A DNA stretch of 64,000 bases from Voacanga thouarsii (taxonomy: Eukaryota; Streptophyta; Magnoliopsida; Gentianales; Apocynaceae). The notes under the pieces are model-generated. The model searched no databases. It saw nothing but the letters and a program-made list of their open reading frames with translations, and had not been told where the DNA came from. A program made the position numbers and the translations under genes. Where the stretch lies: the NCBI GenBank assembly GCA_026120185.1, contig JANUWF010001281.1:186001-250000 (forward strand), given 5' to 3'. Shown piece by piece: positions 47,546-58,407 of this stretch (position 1 is the first letter of the stretch; each line of letters begins with the position of its first letter).

Positions 47546-48889
47546 CGTTTCTCCACATTTGAATCTATGCTTGTCCTCAAGTAAAGTACTTTAAAATAAG
47601 GAGAAACAAAATAATCTTTTAGAAATTTCAACGATAACAAAGCTGCAATTGCCTTGTAAACTTCAGACATGACCTTGCCATTCTTTCCAACCCTTTGAAA
47701 ATATTCACAAATTGAAGTACTAGATAAAACATACCAAGGCCTTCGAAGTCAAATTAAGCAAATTTATACTTTAGTCTAAGAAAATTTTTTCACCCTTCAA
47801 GCAAAAATGCAGATAATATGAATTATACAAGTCAAGCTATCTACCAATTCAATCATTATAAATCCAAAAATTACACTACTCAAGTCATGATTTAAGGAAA
47901 ACACTCCGCTTTTTTTCTCTCAATTTTTTTCATTGACTTAAGGAATTGATAGCCACAAGTGAATGGATTTCTCTTCATGCACCGTATTAGCCCCCTTATA
48001 GTTATCACTCATCATTTTTTTAACAATTTTCTTTCTTTCTTTTGCTTTTGAGAATTAATAGCCTCAAGAAAGTGGATTTCTTTTCACTATCCATATTCGC
48101 CCCCATAATCAAGCAAAAAGTGTTTTTCTATCTTAAAAGATAAAACAAAAACTTTTTCAACTCACAATCAGTTCTTTCTGCTCAATGTTTTTCCTCACAT
48201 TCACATTCTTTATTCACAACTCAATGTCAAGTAAAATTTAAATCTATAATACAAGAGTTAGTCAACAAATTTTCCCATATTTATCACATTATCCACCTTC
48301 AAATAAGATGAATAAAAATAATATTCAAACACTAATGCATAAACAAGATTAACTCAAATTCTCAATTCTTAACATATCCATCCAAAAACCAATTCATTAT
48401 TAATAAAAATCCAATCAATTAAATGACAAAAAGCATATCTCAAGTAAGAAAGATAACTACAATCTTGCTAAAGCAATGAAAACCACAAAATTTTGCAAAA
48501 GAATTTAGCAAGAAAAACTTTAGCAAGATAGAGTATATGGAATATATCTTTACTGCTAAACTCTCCTCCCATACTTAAACTGGACATTGTCCTCAATGGC
48601 CAAAAATATAACAATGAAAGCAACACCAATGGACCAAAATAAATACAGGGGAATAAAAGAGGAAGGAAAATATTCCATAACGTAGAGCTTCAACACATTA
48701 GAATCCATCACAAGGAGTTATTGGGGAAATCTACCTAAATAAAAACGTAAAAAGAAACATAAATCTAGAAAAGGAAAAGAAAATCAAATACAAACAACAT
48801 AGTACAAAGAAAAAGAATTAAAAAAAACAAAGGAAAATAATGAATCATAGAGGGTAACATCGAGATACTCTAAAGTGCAGAGTTCTTCA
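47546..48889 (-). mobile_element. G5 3' untranslated region
   Basis: The minus strand shows TTGAGGACAAGCATAG and a decayed purine tract at the LTR edge. About 1 kb inside, at 48560-48600, it shows ATTGAGGACAATGTCC then TTTAAGTATGGGAGGAG. No coding frame. Confidence 0.6.
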
Positions 48890-49496
48890 CCCAAATATGT
48901 CTTAACTCAACTTCCATTCACCTTAAAGATCCCCTTAGTTGGGTGAGAAACCTTAATAAGCCCAAACGGACAAATTCGATGTATCCCATATGGCCCCGAC
49001 CATCTTGACTTCAATTTAACCGAAAAAAGTCTAAGCCTAAAATTAAATAATAACACTTTCTCCCTTGCTTTGAACTCTTGAGGGGAACGAATGTGCCTAT
49101 CATGCCAATGTTTTATCTTATCCTTACAAATGCAAAAATTATGTTAAGTATCCTTACACCACTCCTCTAACTTATTCACTTGAAGCAATCTCCATTGTCT
49201 TGCGAGCTGAAGAACAAAATTGATAAGTTTAATTACCCAATGAGCCCTATATTAGACTTCCACAGGTAGATGACATGACTTTCTATACACCAATCTATAA
49301 GGGGTTGTACCAATAGGAGTTTTGAAAGTAGTCCTCTGAGCCCAAAGAATATCATCTAATTTTAAACTCCAATATTTTCTTATATGATTAACCACTTTTG
49401 CCAAAAAAAATTTTAACTCTCTATTGACCACCTCAACTTGGCCACTTGTTTCGGGGTGATAGGGAGTAAAAAACTATAAATTCACCCAAATTTCCT
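48890..49496 (-). pseudogene. G5 integrase C-terminal remnant
   Basis: The minus strand encodes the second half of an Athila-type integrase: [19 protein letters not shown] (with the catalytic-region Glu in QVEVVNRE), [36 protein letters not shown], then the C-terminal domain FKAREKVLLFNFRLRLF, KLKSRWSGPYGI and GIFKVNGS. Stops occur within it, including one before the TPYHP block. The catalytic Asp pair lies upstream and is lost at the boundary with G6. Confidence 0.8.
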
Positions 49497-50110
49497 TGAA
49501 ACAATAAAGATAATCAAGAATACAAGAAGTAGAACTATAGGTACCCAAATAATAGAATTCAAGATAAACCTTAGAAGAATAAAGCAACTAAGACCCAATC
49601 AAGAGAAACCACATTGGATTATCCGCAAAATTTAAAGACTCATTCAAATGGAGGACTAAGCCCTAAGTATAGTCTTGAATAAGATGAACAAAGAGGTAAA
49701 GACCTCTCAAGATGCTCTTTCAAATTTGAATAAAGTAAGTTGATTGTCTTATCAAATCACAAAAAGATGTATTTATACTACCCTAACCCTAGCAAAGTGA
49801 TCACCAAGGCTCTAAGACAAATTAAGGGCTTAAAAAGTCTTTATCGGATGTTTAAAATAGAAAAAAAATTAGAGAAAACATCAAAATATAGCAAAACAGG
49901 GGTTGGGCCCCAACAACGGTCAAAGCCGGCTCTACACTGGAAGCTAGCATTTTTGCTAGCAGAATGAGGCCGGTGCCAGCTCGGCTCTGGTTCGCTGGCC
50001 TTTAGTGTTTTCTCTTTCTTTCGGCGTAGACTTGAGTTGTAGTTGGTTTTTATTTTCAATAGCCATCAAATTAAGCTCTTAGTTACCTTCATCATCCTTC
50101 CAAATCTCTT
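49497..50110 (-). mobile_element. G6 3' LTR-like region
   Basis: It lies between the cut G5 integrase and the G6 pol C-terminus. It has a minus-strand TATA box (plus strand TATTTATA, 49770-49777) and a CCGG cluster at 49910-49995 (AAGCCGGCTCTACACTGG, GGCCGGTGCCAGCTCGG). The visible 85 bp of the 5' LTR do not align with its start, so boundaries are uncertain. Confidence 0.5.
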
Positions 50111-50640
50111 CCATCCTCAAACATTATTGTAGGAACAATTGGATATCACCTTGGAACCTCTTAGTCTTTGATCTTATTATTGGTCCTTGCAAGGTCATTC
50201 CCACTTCATGAAACTGAACCAATTGGCTAGCTTGATTCCCTTCATCTTCCCCTTCTTGAAGTTGATTCTTCCATGTATCATCACCTACATCAAATGGAGT
50301 TAAGTTACTAACATTAAACATTGCACTAACTTTATACTTACCGGGTAAATCAATTTTTTAGGTATTATCTCCAACTTGGGCAATAACTTGGAAAGGCTCA
50401 TCTCCTTTTGGGTCTAATTTCTTCTTCTTTGAGTGAAAAATCTCTCATTGCAAAGGTGCACTCATACCCAATCGTCGGGCTTAAATGAAACCTTTTTCCT
50501 TCCTTCATTTCGCTTAAGAGTAATTTCTTCATTTTGCTTTTGCAATAATTACCTTCACCTTTTCATGGAGAGCCATCACTAATTTTGCCTTCTTGGCCTT
50601 ATCAAGGTTCATTCATTCACCTAAAGGAAAAGAAACCAAA
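50111..50640 (-). pseudogene. G6 integrase C-terminal domain and pol tail
   Basis: The minus strand encodes KKKKLDPKGDEPFQVIAQVGDN, KYKVSAMFNVSNLTPFDVG and QEGEDEGNQ, ending GPIIRSKTKRFQ before a stop at 50124. The first block is the SH3-like C-terminal integrase fold. No canonical chromodomain follows. A stop in the domain near 50360 breaks it. Confidence 0.75.
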
Positions 50641-51202
50641 TCTAAAAGAGTTAGAGGGTTAAAACTATACACAACTTCAAAGGGAGAATAAGAGGTAGTA
50701 GAGTGAATAGCCTATTGTAGGCAAACTCAATATGCGGTAAACATTCTTCCCAATTCTTCAAGTTCTTCTTAATAATGGTCCTTAAGAGTTGTATGAGTGT
50801 TCGATTAACCACTTCCATTTGTCTATCTGTGTAAGGGTGGCAAGTAGTGGAAAATAAAAGTTTAGTGCTAAGTATGTTCCATAAGACCCTCAAAAAATAA
50901 CTAATGAACTTAGTGTCCCTATCTGATATAATAGTCTTTCGAAGTCCATGCATTCTCACAACTTTTTTGAAGAATAAATCTATAATATTTGAAGCATCAT
51001 TAGTCTTGGAGCAAGTTACAAAATGAGCCATTTTTTAGAAGCAATCAATAATCACAAATATGGAATCCTTACCCCCTTTGGATCTAGGCAATCCTAAGAT
51101 AAAATCCGTTGAAATATCAACCTAAGGAGCATTTGGAGTGGGTAAAGAAGTGTGCAATCCATGTAGAAGAGATCAAAATTTAGCCCGCCTACAAATTATG
51201 CA
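50641..51202 (-). pseudogene. G6 integrase catalytic core
   Basis: The frame 51031-50651 reads [38 protein letters not shown] (second catalytic Asp), [20 protein letters not shown] (usual TDGQTEVVNR; catalytic Glu kept, Gly changed to Arg) and [14 protein letters not shown]. It then diverges by a frameshift. The first Asp region lies upstream in broken frames. Confidence 0.82.
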
Positions 51203-51505
51203 TTAAGAATAATATTTCTCCATATCCCTTCTCATTTTTTGCCAAAAGAAATATTCCTTAAGGACACCTAAATTCTTTGTAACACCAAAATGTCCCATTA
51301 ATCCCCCACTATGGGCCTCCTTAACTAGAAATTCCATAATGGATCCATTTAGCACATAAAGCATTACTTCCCTAAACAAGAAACCACCATGCCTATAGTA
51401 CTTAGCAAATGGACATTTCTCACAAGCATGAAAAATATCCCCACACTCCTCATCATTATCATACAATTCCTTCACAAGTTTAAAACAAAGAGGTTTAGCA
51501 TCCAA
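51203..51505 (-). pseudogene. G6 integrase H2C2 finger and tether
   Basis: It encodes ACEKCPFAKYYRHGGFLF, EFLVKEAHSGGLMGHFG and VLKEYFFWQKMRRDMEKY, the spacer and His pair of the N-terminal zinc-binding domain of Ty3/gypsy integrases. Confidence 0.8.
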
Positions 51506-51779
51506 AGAGTTTAAAAGTGCATACTTTCGAGATAGTGCATCGCAACCACATTCTCCTTACCCTTTTTGTATTAAATGACATAGGAAATGTCCCAATAAAC
51601 TCTATCCACCTTGCATGCCTCTTGTTCAAATTTTGTTGGCTTTTGGGGTGTTTAAGGGTCTCATAGTTGATATAAATCTTAAACTCTCTAGGTGATAGGT
51701 AGTGTTGCGAATACTTTAGGGTCCTAATCAAGGCAAAGAGTTTTTTTTTTTTATCATAAGTGGAATAATTGATGGCCAC
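51506..51779 (-). pseudogene. G6 RNase H remnant
   Basis: It encodes NYSTYDKKKKLFALIRTLKY, QHYLSPREFKIYINYETLKH (usual HTDHESLKH; the Asp is Asn here), NKRHARWIEFIGTFP, then a frameshift into an alternative frame. The poly-T run at 51740-51752 lies within the Lys-rich stretch. Confidence 0.75.
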
Positions 51780-52961
51780 TCTGGATAATTTCTCAATAAA
51801 ATATGCAATGATTTTCGATTTTAGGTTAGAACTGCACCTATCTCTATCCCACTTGTATCACACTCTATCTCAAATGCCTTCTCAATGTTAGATAGGATGA
51901 GAATTGGAGCTTGGCTCAATTTGTCCTTGAGGGTTTGAAAGGCTTGTTGTTGACCTTCTTCTCACCTAAATCCTACATTTTCTTCAGTACCTTAGTTAAA
52001 AGGGCTACTAGGGTGCTAAAGTTCTTGATGAATCTCCTATAGAAACTAGCTAGCCCATAGAAACGTCGAACTTGGGTAATGGTAGTAGGAGTTAGCCAAT
52101 CTTAAATGGCTTTCACTTTTTCCTCATCAACCTCAATCCTATTAGCACTTGCAACATATCTATGGAATGTAACCCTCTCCAAACAAAAAATATAATTTTC
52201 CAAGTTAGCATTCAATCTCTCCCTTCTAAGAGCATACAAGCACACAAGCACACAAACAACATGCACTCGCAACATGAAGATAATTTAAATGACCCACATA
52301 TGAATTACTATATATCAATTTATCATCAAAGTACACAACAACAAACTTCCCAATGAATTCTCTTAGAAGATGATGCATTAAACGCATGAAGGTTCTACGA
52401 ACATTAGATAACTCAAAAGGCATTTAGTTTAACAAGCCACTCATATAATTCTTATTTAGTTTTAAAGGCTGTTTTTCACTCATCCCCTTCCCTAATCCTA
52501 ATTTGGTGATAACCGAATTTCAAATTAATTTTAGACAAAATGCATGCATGAAACAACTCATCAAGCAAATTATCTAGTCTAGGAATAAGATAGTGATACT
52601 TAATCGTGATATTGTTGATGGCACAACAATCTACACACATACGCTAACTCCTATCTTTCTTGGGAACGATGAGAACTAAAACCACACATGGGCTTAGGCC
52701 CTCTCTCACATGTCCCTTCTCAAGTAATTCCTTCACTTACTTTTGTAATTCCTTGGCCTCCTCCGAATTGGTTCTATAGGCTGGTCGGTTGGGGATAATG
52801 GCTCTGGGCACAAAATCTATTTGATGCTTGATTCCTCTTATGCGTAGTAATCCTCTGAGCAACTTCTTTAGAAATATATCATCAAACTCTTGGAGAATGG
52901 TTACAATCTCATTAGGCAAAGACAAACTAAAATTATTAGTAAAAATATAAGATCCTTGCAA
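51780..52961 (-). pseudogene. G6 reverse transcriptase remnant
   Basis: Landmarks on the minus strand are LPNEIVTILQEFDDIF and IKHQIDFVPRAIIPNRPAYR (52961-52737), broken palm blocks around 52400-52700, and MPFELSNVRRTFMRLMHHLL with VVVYFDDKLIYS (52423-52280), where the catalytic Y-F-D-D is intact. Stops and frameshifts lie between blocks. Confidence 0.8.
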
Positions 52962-53227
52962 AAAAGAAGAATAACCGGTTCTTTAGATTCTATTACTTCT
53001 ATGACCTCACTCCTTTTCGCAAAGTAATTTACTCTTCTTTTACTTCCCCTCTCTTGTCCTTGCTCACTTCCATCTGTGATGGTCAAAGCACTTGTTTTCC
53101 TATTCTCTCTCTCAATTCTTTCTCTTTTATCTCTTGTACTTTTTTTTTTCTAATTCTTGTTTTTATTTGGCATCCTGTGCTCTCTCTCTCTCTCTCTTTT
53201 TTTTTTCCCTCTTTCCATCATTATTCT

Positions 53228-53600
53228 TTAATCTTTCTTCACCTCACTTGGGAGCATGGGTGTAAGAGTGAATTTGGAACCATCTTTGAGAATGGAATAA
53301 GTGTTCTTCCTCCCATCATACTTCACATTCCTATCATATTGCCAAGGTCTCCCTAGGAGCAAATGGCCCATTTGCATAGGCACTACATCACATAGCACAT
53401 CATCTTTGTACTTCCTCATCTGAAAAGACACCAAGACTTGTTTGTCAACCCTAAATTCTCCACTATTATTCAACCATTGTATCCTGTAGGGTTTAGGGTG
53501 TTTAATCTATTTCATGCCCAACTCTTTAACTTAGCTTGCACTAATCATATTAGTGCAACTCTCACTATCCACAATGATATTACAAGGGGTCTTGTTGATT
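53228..53600 (-). pseudogene. G6 protease remnant
   Basis: The frame 53473-53228 reads NNSGEFRVDKQVLVSFQM, KYKDDVLCDVVPMQMGHLLLGRPWQYDR and KDGSKFTLTPMLPSEV. This is the C-terminal half of the chromovirus protease region. The upstream catalytic segment at 53600-53480 contains stops. 52962-53227 is a degenerate Ser/Leu- or Lys/Glu-rich linker with a CT run at about 53180-53197. Confidence 0.78.
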
Positions 53601-53704
53601 AGACACCATGTGTAGAATATGTTCTCTCTTTATTGATGGTCTTGGTATTCAATTGTTTGAGAGTTCAGTGATCTTCTTGTGACTCTAATTAAGCAATACT
53701 CTTA

Positions 53705-53889
53705 GCCAACGACTCCCTTTTCATCACTTCACTCTTCTATATTTTCTTCTTGGTCTCCTTGACACATTTCTTCCTTTTCTTCTTCGTCGGTTGAGACTTC
53801 TCCATAAGGGTTAGTATACATAGCCCTTTTACTTGGACACTCAAGGGAAGTATGTCCACAGCTAAGACACTTGAAGCACTTGATGTCTC
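53705..53889 (-). pseudogene. G6 gag C-terminus with CCHC knuckle
   Basis: The minus strand encodes IKCFKCLSCGHTSLECPSKR, a proper C-X2-C-X4-H-X4-C zinc knuckle, then an acidic tail (STDEEEKEEM). GTCTC at 53885-53889 is the target duplication of the copia; gag continues at 61777 on the far side. Confidence 0.88.
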
Positions 53890-54467
53890 TGTTAGTGTTA
53901 TGCCCTAGAGGCAATCACTTGTACGTTGTATATGACATATTTTATTTTAATAAAAGACATTATTTATCTTACAGTTTCTTTTGCTTACTTTTATGTAATA
54001 TAACTGTTAGATAAACTCCCGAGTACAATATTGTGTTAAGAAAATTATGATAGAGATCATGATATGAGATTTCTACTACAATGCATAGTGTTAGTACTTC
54101 AATAGTCCCTAGTCGTAGTATTAATGAGCTTGGACATCATTAATGCGTCAAAACTAGAATGTGTTAGACTTCCTAATTTGATCAGGCAGTGGATCTCATA
54201 TCCATTAGGATTGAGATACTCAAAGTTAACACATGAATGCTTGTTAATGAAACAAGTACATTGGATGACCTAGCTATGAGATAATCACATGGATAACTAT
54301 TTAGCGCCAGTGATATAATCTCGAAATAGCAAAAATGCAAGTATCCTTAGACTTGAGATCTTCAAGGCACTTTATGTCTAGTTTTCCACACATATACGGA
54401 TCCTGTGTTGGTATCTCGTTCTTATATTTCCGTTGCACCATATATGATATGCGTGAGATACGCATCA
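53890..54467 (+). mobile_element. copia 5' LTR, internally deleted
   Basis: It matches 60027 to about 60507, then jumps to about 61690 of the 3' LTR at the TTCCACACATAT phrase (54387). About 1.17 kb, including the likely promoter, is missing. It ends GATACGCATCA. Confidence 0.9.
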
Positions 54468-54468
54468 G

Positions 54469-54481
54469 TGGTATTCGAGAC
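54469..54481 (+). promoter_or_regulatory. primer binding site of the copia
   Basis: TGGTATTCGAGAC directly follows the LTR and is a diverged TGGTATCAGAGC initiator-Met site. Confidence 0.75.
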
Positions 54482-56319
54482 TTGCTATGTGTGGTTTGCA
54501 GATATTGTTTCTTGCGCGAATGCTATTTTATGTAATCGTGTATGTCTTTGTTCACTGTGAAAATTGTTTTCACACGAGTCGAAATTGTTTTGAGCATTAT
54601 GGGTCGGGTCCGTAGAACAATATGCTTGTATAATAGTTACAGCATTTTTCAAAAGATGTTTTCTTTATATGCTGAAAGGTTTTTTACAGGAAAAATGTTT
54701 TCTTGAACATGGTTGTTGCCTTCCATTTCATCCTAATTTTTTGTTTTGTTTGTATTTAAACTAACAACTTGCTTGTTGTTTTGAGGTTCAAAGCAGAAAA
54801 TACTGTTGAGAGTTGTTTTCAATAAACTGTTGCAAAAGAAGAAAGGCTCTAGAAATTGTTTCTGGAAAATTTTCAAAAATCGCCGTCTCTTCCCGACTAC
54901 AGCCGGCAGTGGCTCCGGCTCCTAACCGGTGCTGGTTCCATGCTGTTACACGACGTCCAAAAATCATTTTTGGAAAAAATTTTCCTTAAAACAAGACCAC
55001 AGCCGGTGCCGGCTCTGGCTTCCAAACTAGCGCTGGTTTTTGTCTGTTTCAACGTTCCAGTAAAAAAAAAAAAAAAAAAAGGATTTTTAAAGGGAAAAAT
55101 CTCATATGATGGGAGGTGGTAAAATAAAATTTTTCGTTTTCGCTAGTAGAGATGGGACCCAAAAGCATTTTCTCAAAATTAGTTTTGAGACAAATAATTT
55201 TATTTTTCAAACTAGTGATTTTGAAAATTTAAAATTAATTTATTTTTCTAAAATATTGATTTTATAATTTTTATTTTTCCAAAATAGTGATTTTGGAATA
55301 ACAAAAATTATATGTTTATTCTAGTTAAGTATAATTAATGTCATGGTGGATGGTTATGGACTAAAACCAATTATATATGTTCATGCATTTTATAGTTTTG
55401 GTTTTTTATGAAATAGGATCTGCGTGTCCTACATTCTCTGAAATTCTTGTATAATTCTCTTCTCATCTAACTTGAGATTTTCTCTCTTTAGGAAATTATG
55501 TAATTAGTTTACATAGGTTAGATAGGAGTAGAATTATTATTATTTTTTGGAGATGGCAACCAAAACAAGGTGAGAAGGTAAGACCTTCTACTTAAATCAT
55601 ACATGAACATGTAGGATTAACTATATTAATTTCTTTTATGGCTCAACGAAATTAATTTAAGATAAAGTCTATAACCATACCACATAATCGCTTTATTACC
55701 ATGATTATCAATTTTGTGATTTATTGATTTTGAGGCATGTCATTTATTGAAATCACTAAAAGGAACAAATCCCTCAATTAATATTAAACCTAATTCCTCC
55801 CGTTAATATAGTAAGAACGAGAGTCCTTTTTCGAGACTAGGTTGTTGGGCAAACCCAAGCCTACTTGACATCGGGCATGTTCAAGCTATGGAATTAAATT
55901 CATTTGTAATTAAATTCTTGATTAATGGTTCGGGTTTAACTAAATTCTTTATCTCGGTTGGGCAAACTCAAGTATAAAGAAATTTAGAGAAAAAGTTGGG
56001 ATAGCCCAAAAGGATTTAAGATTAAAAGTAATTAATCACCCAATGATCCGGTAGTTACATACGATGTAATTGGTATTGGATACCTACCAATGAACTCAAG
56101 GGTGGCTTGTTGGGCAAACCTAAGGTTATTCTTGAAGAATTTAGATACTGGTCCACTAGAAAAGCTTCTAATGGGCTTTCTCGAATTAGTAGTGGGGGCT
56201 ATTGGTTTGAGTAAAATAGTGGAGTTAAAATACATTTAATTAAAGTTCTAGTTATTTATATTTAATGTGCATATACAGTAGCTAATCCTCTCTATCTTTA
56301 TATCTAGGACACTTGCATC
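54482..56319 (+). mobile_element. copia leader
   Basis: It is 1.8 kb of noncoding sequence. A CCGG-type cluster lies at 54880-55035 (CAGCCGGCAGTGGCTCCGG, CAGCCGGTGCCGGCTCTGG), a poly-A run at 55061-55080, and three copies of TTGGGCAAACYYAAG near 55850, 55960 and 56110. No host-gene fragment was recognised. Confidence 0.6.
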
Positions 56320-57116
56320 ATGTCAACAAACCTAAACCTACATAGCATCTTGAAAACCAACAAGTTAAACGAATCAAACTACCTCAACTGGTATAGAAAT
56401 TTGTGAATCGTTCTCAAATCGAAAAAGTTTCTCTACGTGCTAGATGCTCCTATTTCGCCACCACCAGCTCAAGATGCTCATGCTGATGAGCTTGCTATCC
56501 ACAAAAGGCACAAGGAGGATAGTGATACAACATCATTATTATGCTAGCATATATGACTCTTGAACTGCAAAAACGGCATGAGCATACTGATGTTCAATTA
56601 ATTATACTACATCTTCGACAGCTGTTTGATGCCCAAGCCAGAACTGAGAGATACGAGATATCGAAGCAACTATTCCGTTGCAAAATAGCAAAGGGTTCTT
56701 CTATGGCCACTCATGGGCTGAAGATGCTGGGCTTAATAGAGAAGCTTGGATCTCTCGGGTTCGCAATGGATCATGACTTAAGTGTTGACTTAATTCTACA
56801 GTTTTTGCCGAATAGTTTCTCACAATTGGTGATTAACTATCAGATAAATAAGATTGGGTCCACCATTCCTGAGTTGATCAATCTCTTCAAAATTGCGGAG
56901 TCCTCCATGAAGAAGGATTCCAATACAATTTTAATGGTAGAATCTTCTTCTTCTAAGAAGAAAGTTCAAAAGAAAAAGAAGGCTCCCATGAAGCCCAAAG
57001 GTGGTGTGAGGAAGAAGGACGCTGCCACTAAGGGCCCATGCCATCATTGTGGTAAGATAGGCTACTGGAGGCTCAACTGCAAGGCCTACTTGGAGACCGT
57101 TAAGGACAAGAAGTAG
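56320..57116 (+). pseudogene. copia gag (UBN2 type)
   Basis: ATG at 56320 begins MSTNLNLHSILKTNKLN and SNYLNWYRN, followed by TGA at about 56404 (Arg expected) and a frameshift near 56540. From there 191 codons are open: LQKRHEHTDVQLIILHLRQLF, YEISKQLFRCKIAKGSSM, FLPNSFSQLVINYQ, a Lys-rich linker and the knuckle CHHCGKIGYWRLNC. The knuckle His is Tyr (CAC to TAC), removing a zinc ligand. The stop is at 57114-57116. Confidence 0.88.
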
Positions 57117-57490
57117 AAGGAGAAGCTTGCAAACACTTCTACTTCTACTTTGGGTATGTTTGTGATTGAGAAAAATACTGCCTTTAGAAATGAGATATAG
57201 GTATTAGATACCAGATGTGGATCTCATTTGTACAATAATTTGCAAGGACTAAAGAGCAGTAGAAGGCTAGAGAAAGACGACGTGGACCTACATACTGCAA
57301 ATGGAGCAAAGGTTTCTGCACTTGCTGTGGGGACATACGAGCTGAACCTGCCTTCGGGATTAGTTTTAAAGTTGCAAAACTATTATTATGTACCAGTTTT
57401 AATGAAAAATATTATCTCAGTTTCGTGTTTAGACTTAAATGGATTTCATTTAATATTTAAGAATAAATGTTGTTCTTTTTTCATTGAATG
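57117..57490 (+). pseudogene. copia aspartic protease
   Basis: After TAG at about 57198 (Trp expected) comes VLDTRCGSH, the retropepsin active site, with DTG changed to DTR. The rest is open to 57490: LHTANGAKVSALAVGTYEL, LKLQNYYYVPVLMKNIISV and LDLNGFHLIFKN. The catalytic Asp remains, but the Gly-to-Arg change should inactivate it. Confidence 0.85.
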
Positions 57491-58407
57491 ATATTCATTA
57501 TGGTTCAACAACTTTGGTTAATGGTTTATATGTTCTAAACTTGGATAATGCAATTCTCAAAATAAACAATAAGAAACCTGAAATAAATAACTCTAACACC
57601 TCTTACTTATGACATTGTCTTTTGGGCCATGTAAACAAAAATCATGTTTCTAAGTTACACAAGTTTGGTGACTTAAGGTCATTTGATTATAAATCATATG
57701 GCACATGTGAGTCTTGTTTACTAGGTAAAATGGCTAAAACTCCTTTTTCAGGAAAAGGAGAATAGGCCAAGGAGTTATTAGAACTCGTACATTCTTATGT
57801 ATGTGACCCAATATCAATATAGGTAAGAGCAGGTTATAACTATTTCATAACCTTTATCGATGATTTCTCACGACACGGGTATTTGTTTTTAATGAAATAC
57901 AAATCTGAGGCATTTGATAAGTTCAAAGACTTCAAGAATGAAATAGAGAAACAACTTGGTAAAAGTATTAAGACTCTAAGATTTGATCGAGAAGTAGAAT
58001 ACTTGAGCCAAGAGTTTTAGAGTTATCTTAGAGATAATAGGATATTATCTCAATAGACCACACCATATACATCTCAACATAATGGTGTATCTGAGAGAAG
58101 GAATCGAACTCTTCTAGACATGGTACGGACCATGTTGGCTTCTGCAAACCTACCAAAATTGTTTTGGGGGTATGCACTAGAGACTTCTGTTTATATACTA
58201 AACAGAGTTTCAACAAAATCGGTTGATTCTACCCCATTTGAGATGTTCTTTGGTAAGAAACTAAAGTTATCTCACTTGCGAGTATGGGGTTATCTTGCCT
58301 TTGTCAAAAGGCCACAGTCAGACAAACTTGATAGTAAGTCTGACAAGTGTTTGTTTGTAGGATATACGAAAGAATCTTCCGGATATTACTTTTACCTCCC
58401 TTCCTAA
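57491..58407 (+). pseudogene. copia GAG-pre-integrase and integrase
   Basis: The pre-integrase domain is seen as HCLLGHVNKNHVSKLHK and CESCLLGKMAKTPFSG. The core follows: YFITFIDDFSRHGYLFLMK (first Asp), LRFDREVEYLSQEF (second Asp; usually RSDRGGEY), TPYTSQHNGVSERRNRTLLD (Glu). Then a clean 95-codon stretch (58120-58407) covers NLPKLFWGYALETSVYILNR and LSHLRVWGYLAFVKRP. Several stops occur between 57600 and 58060. Confidence 0.88.

Larger units (their letters stand above)
40811..49496 (-). mobile_element. G5: Athila-like element, truncated, host of G4
   Basis: On the minus strand an integrase remnant (49496-48890) is followed by a noncoding 3' region with two polypurine modules and a 3' LTR (47545-47189 continuing at 41493-40811). 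G4 interrupts the LTR. The right side is cut by the LTR of G6 at 49497 and the left LTR edge by the plus-strand chromovirus. Gag, RT and RNase H are missing. Lineage is judged from the integrase wording. Confidence 0.7.
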
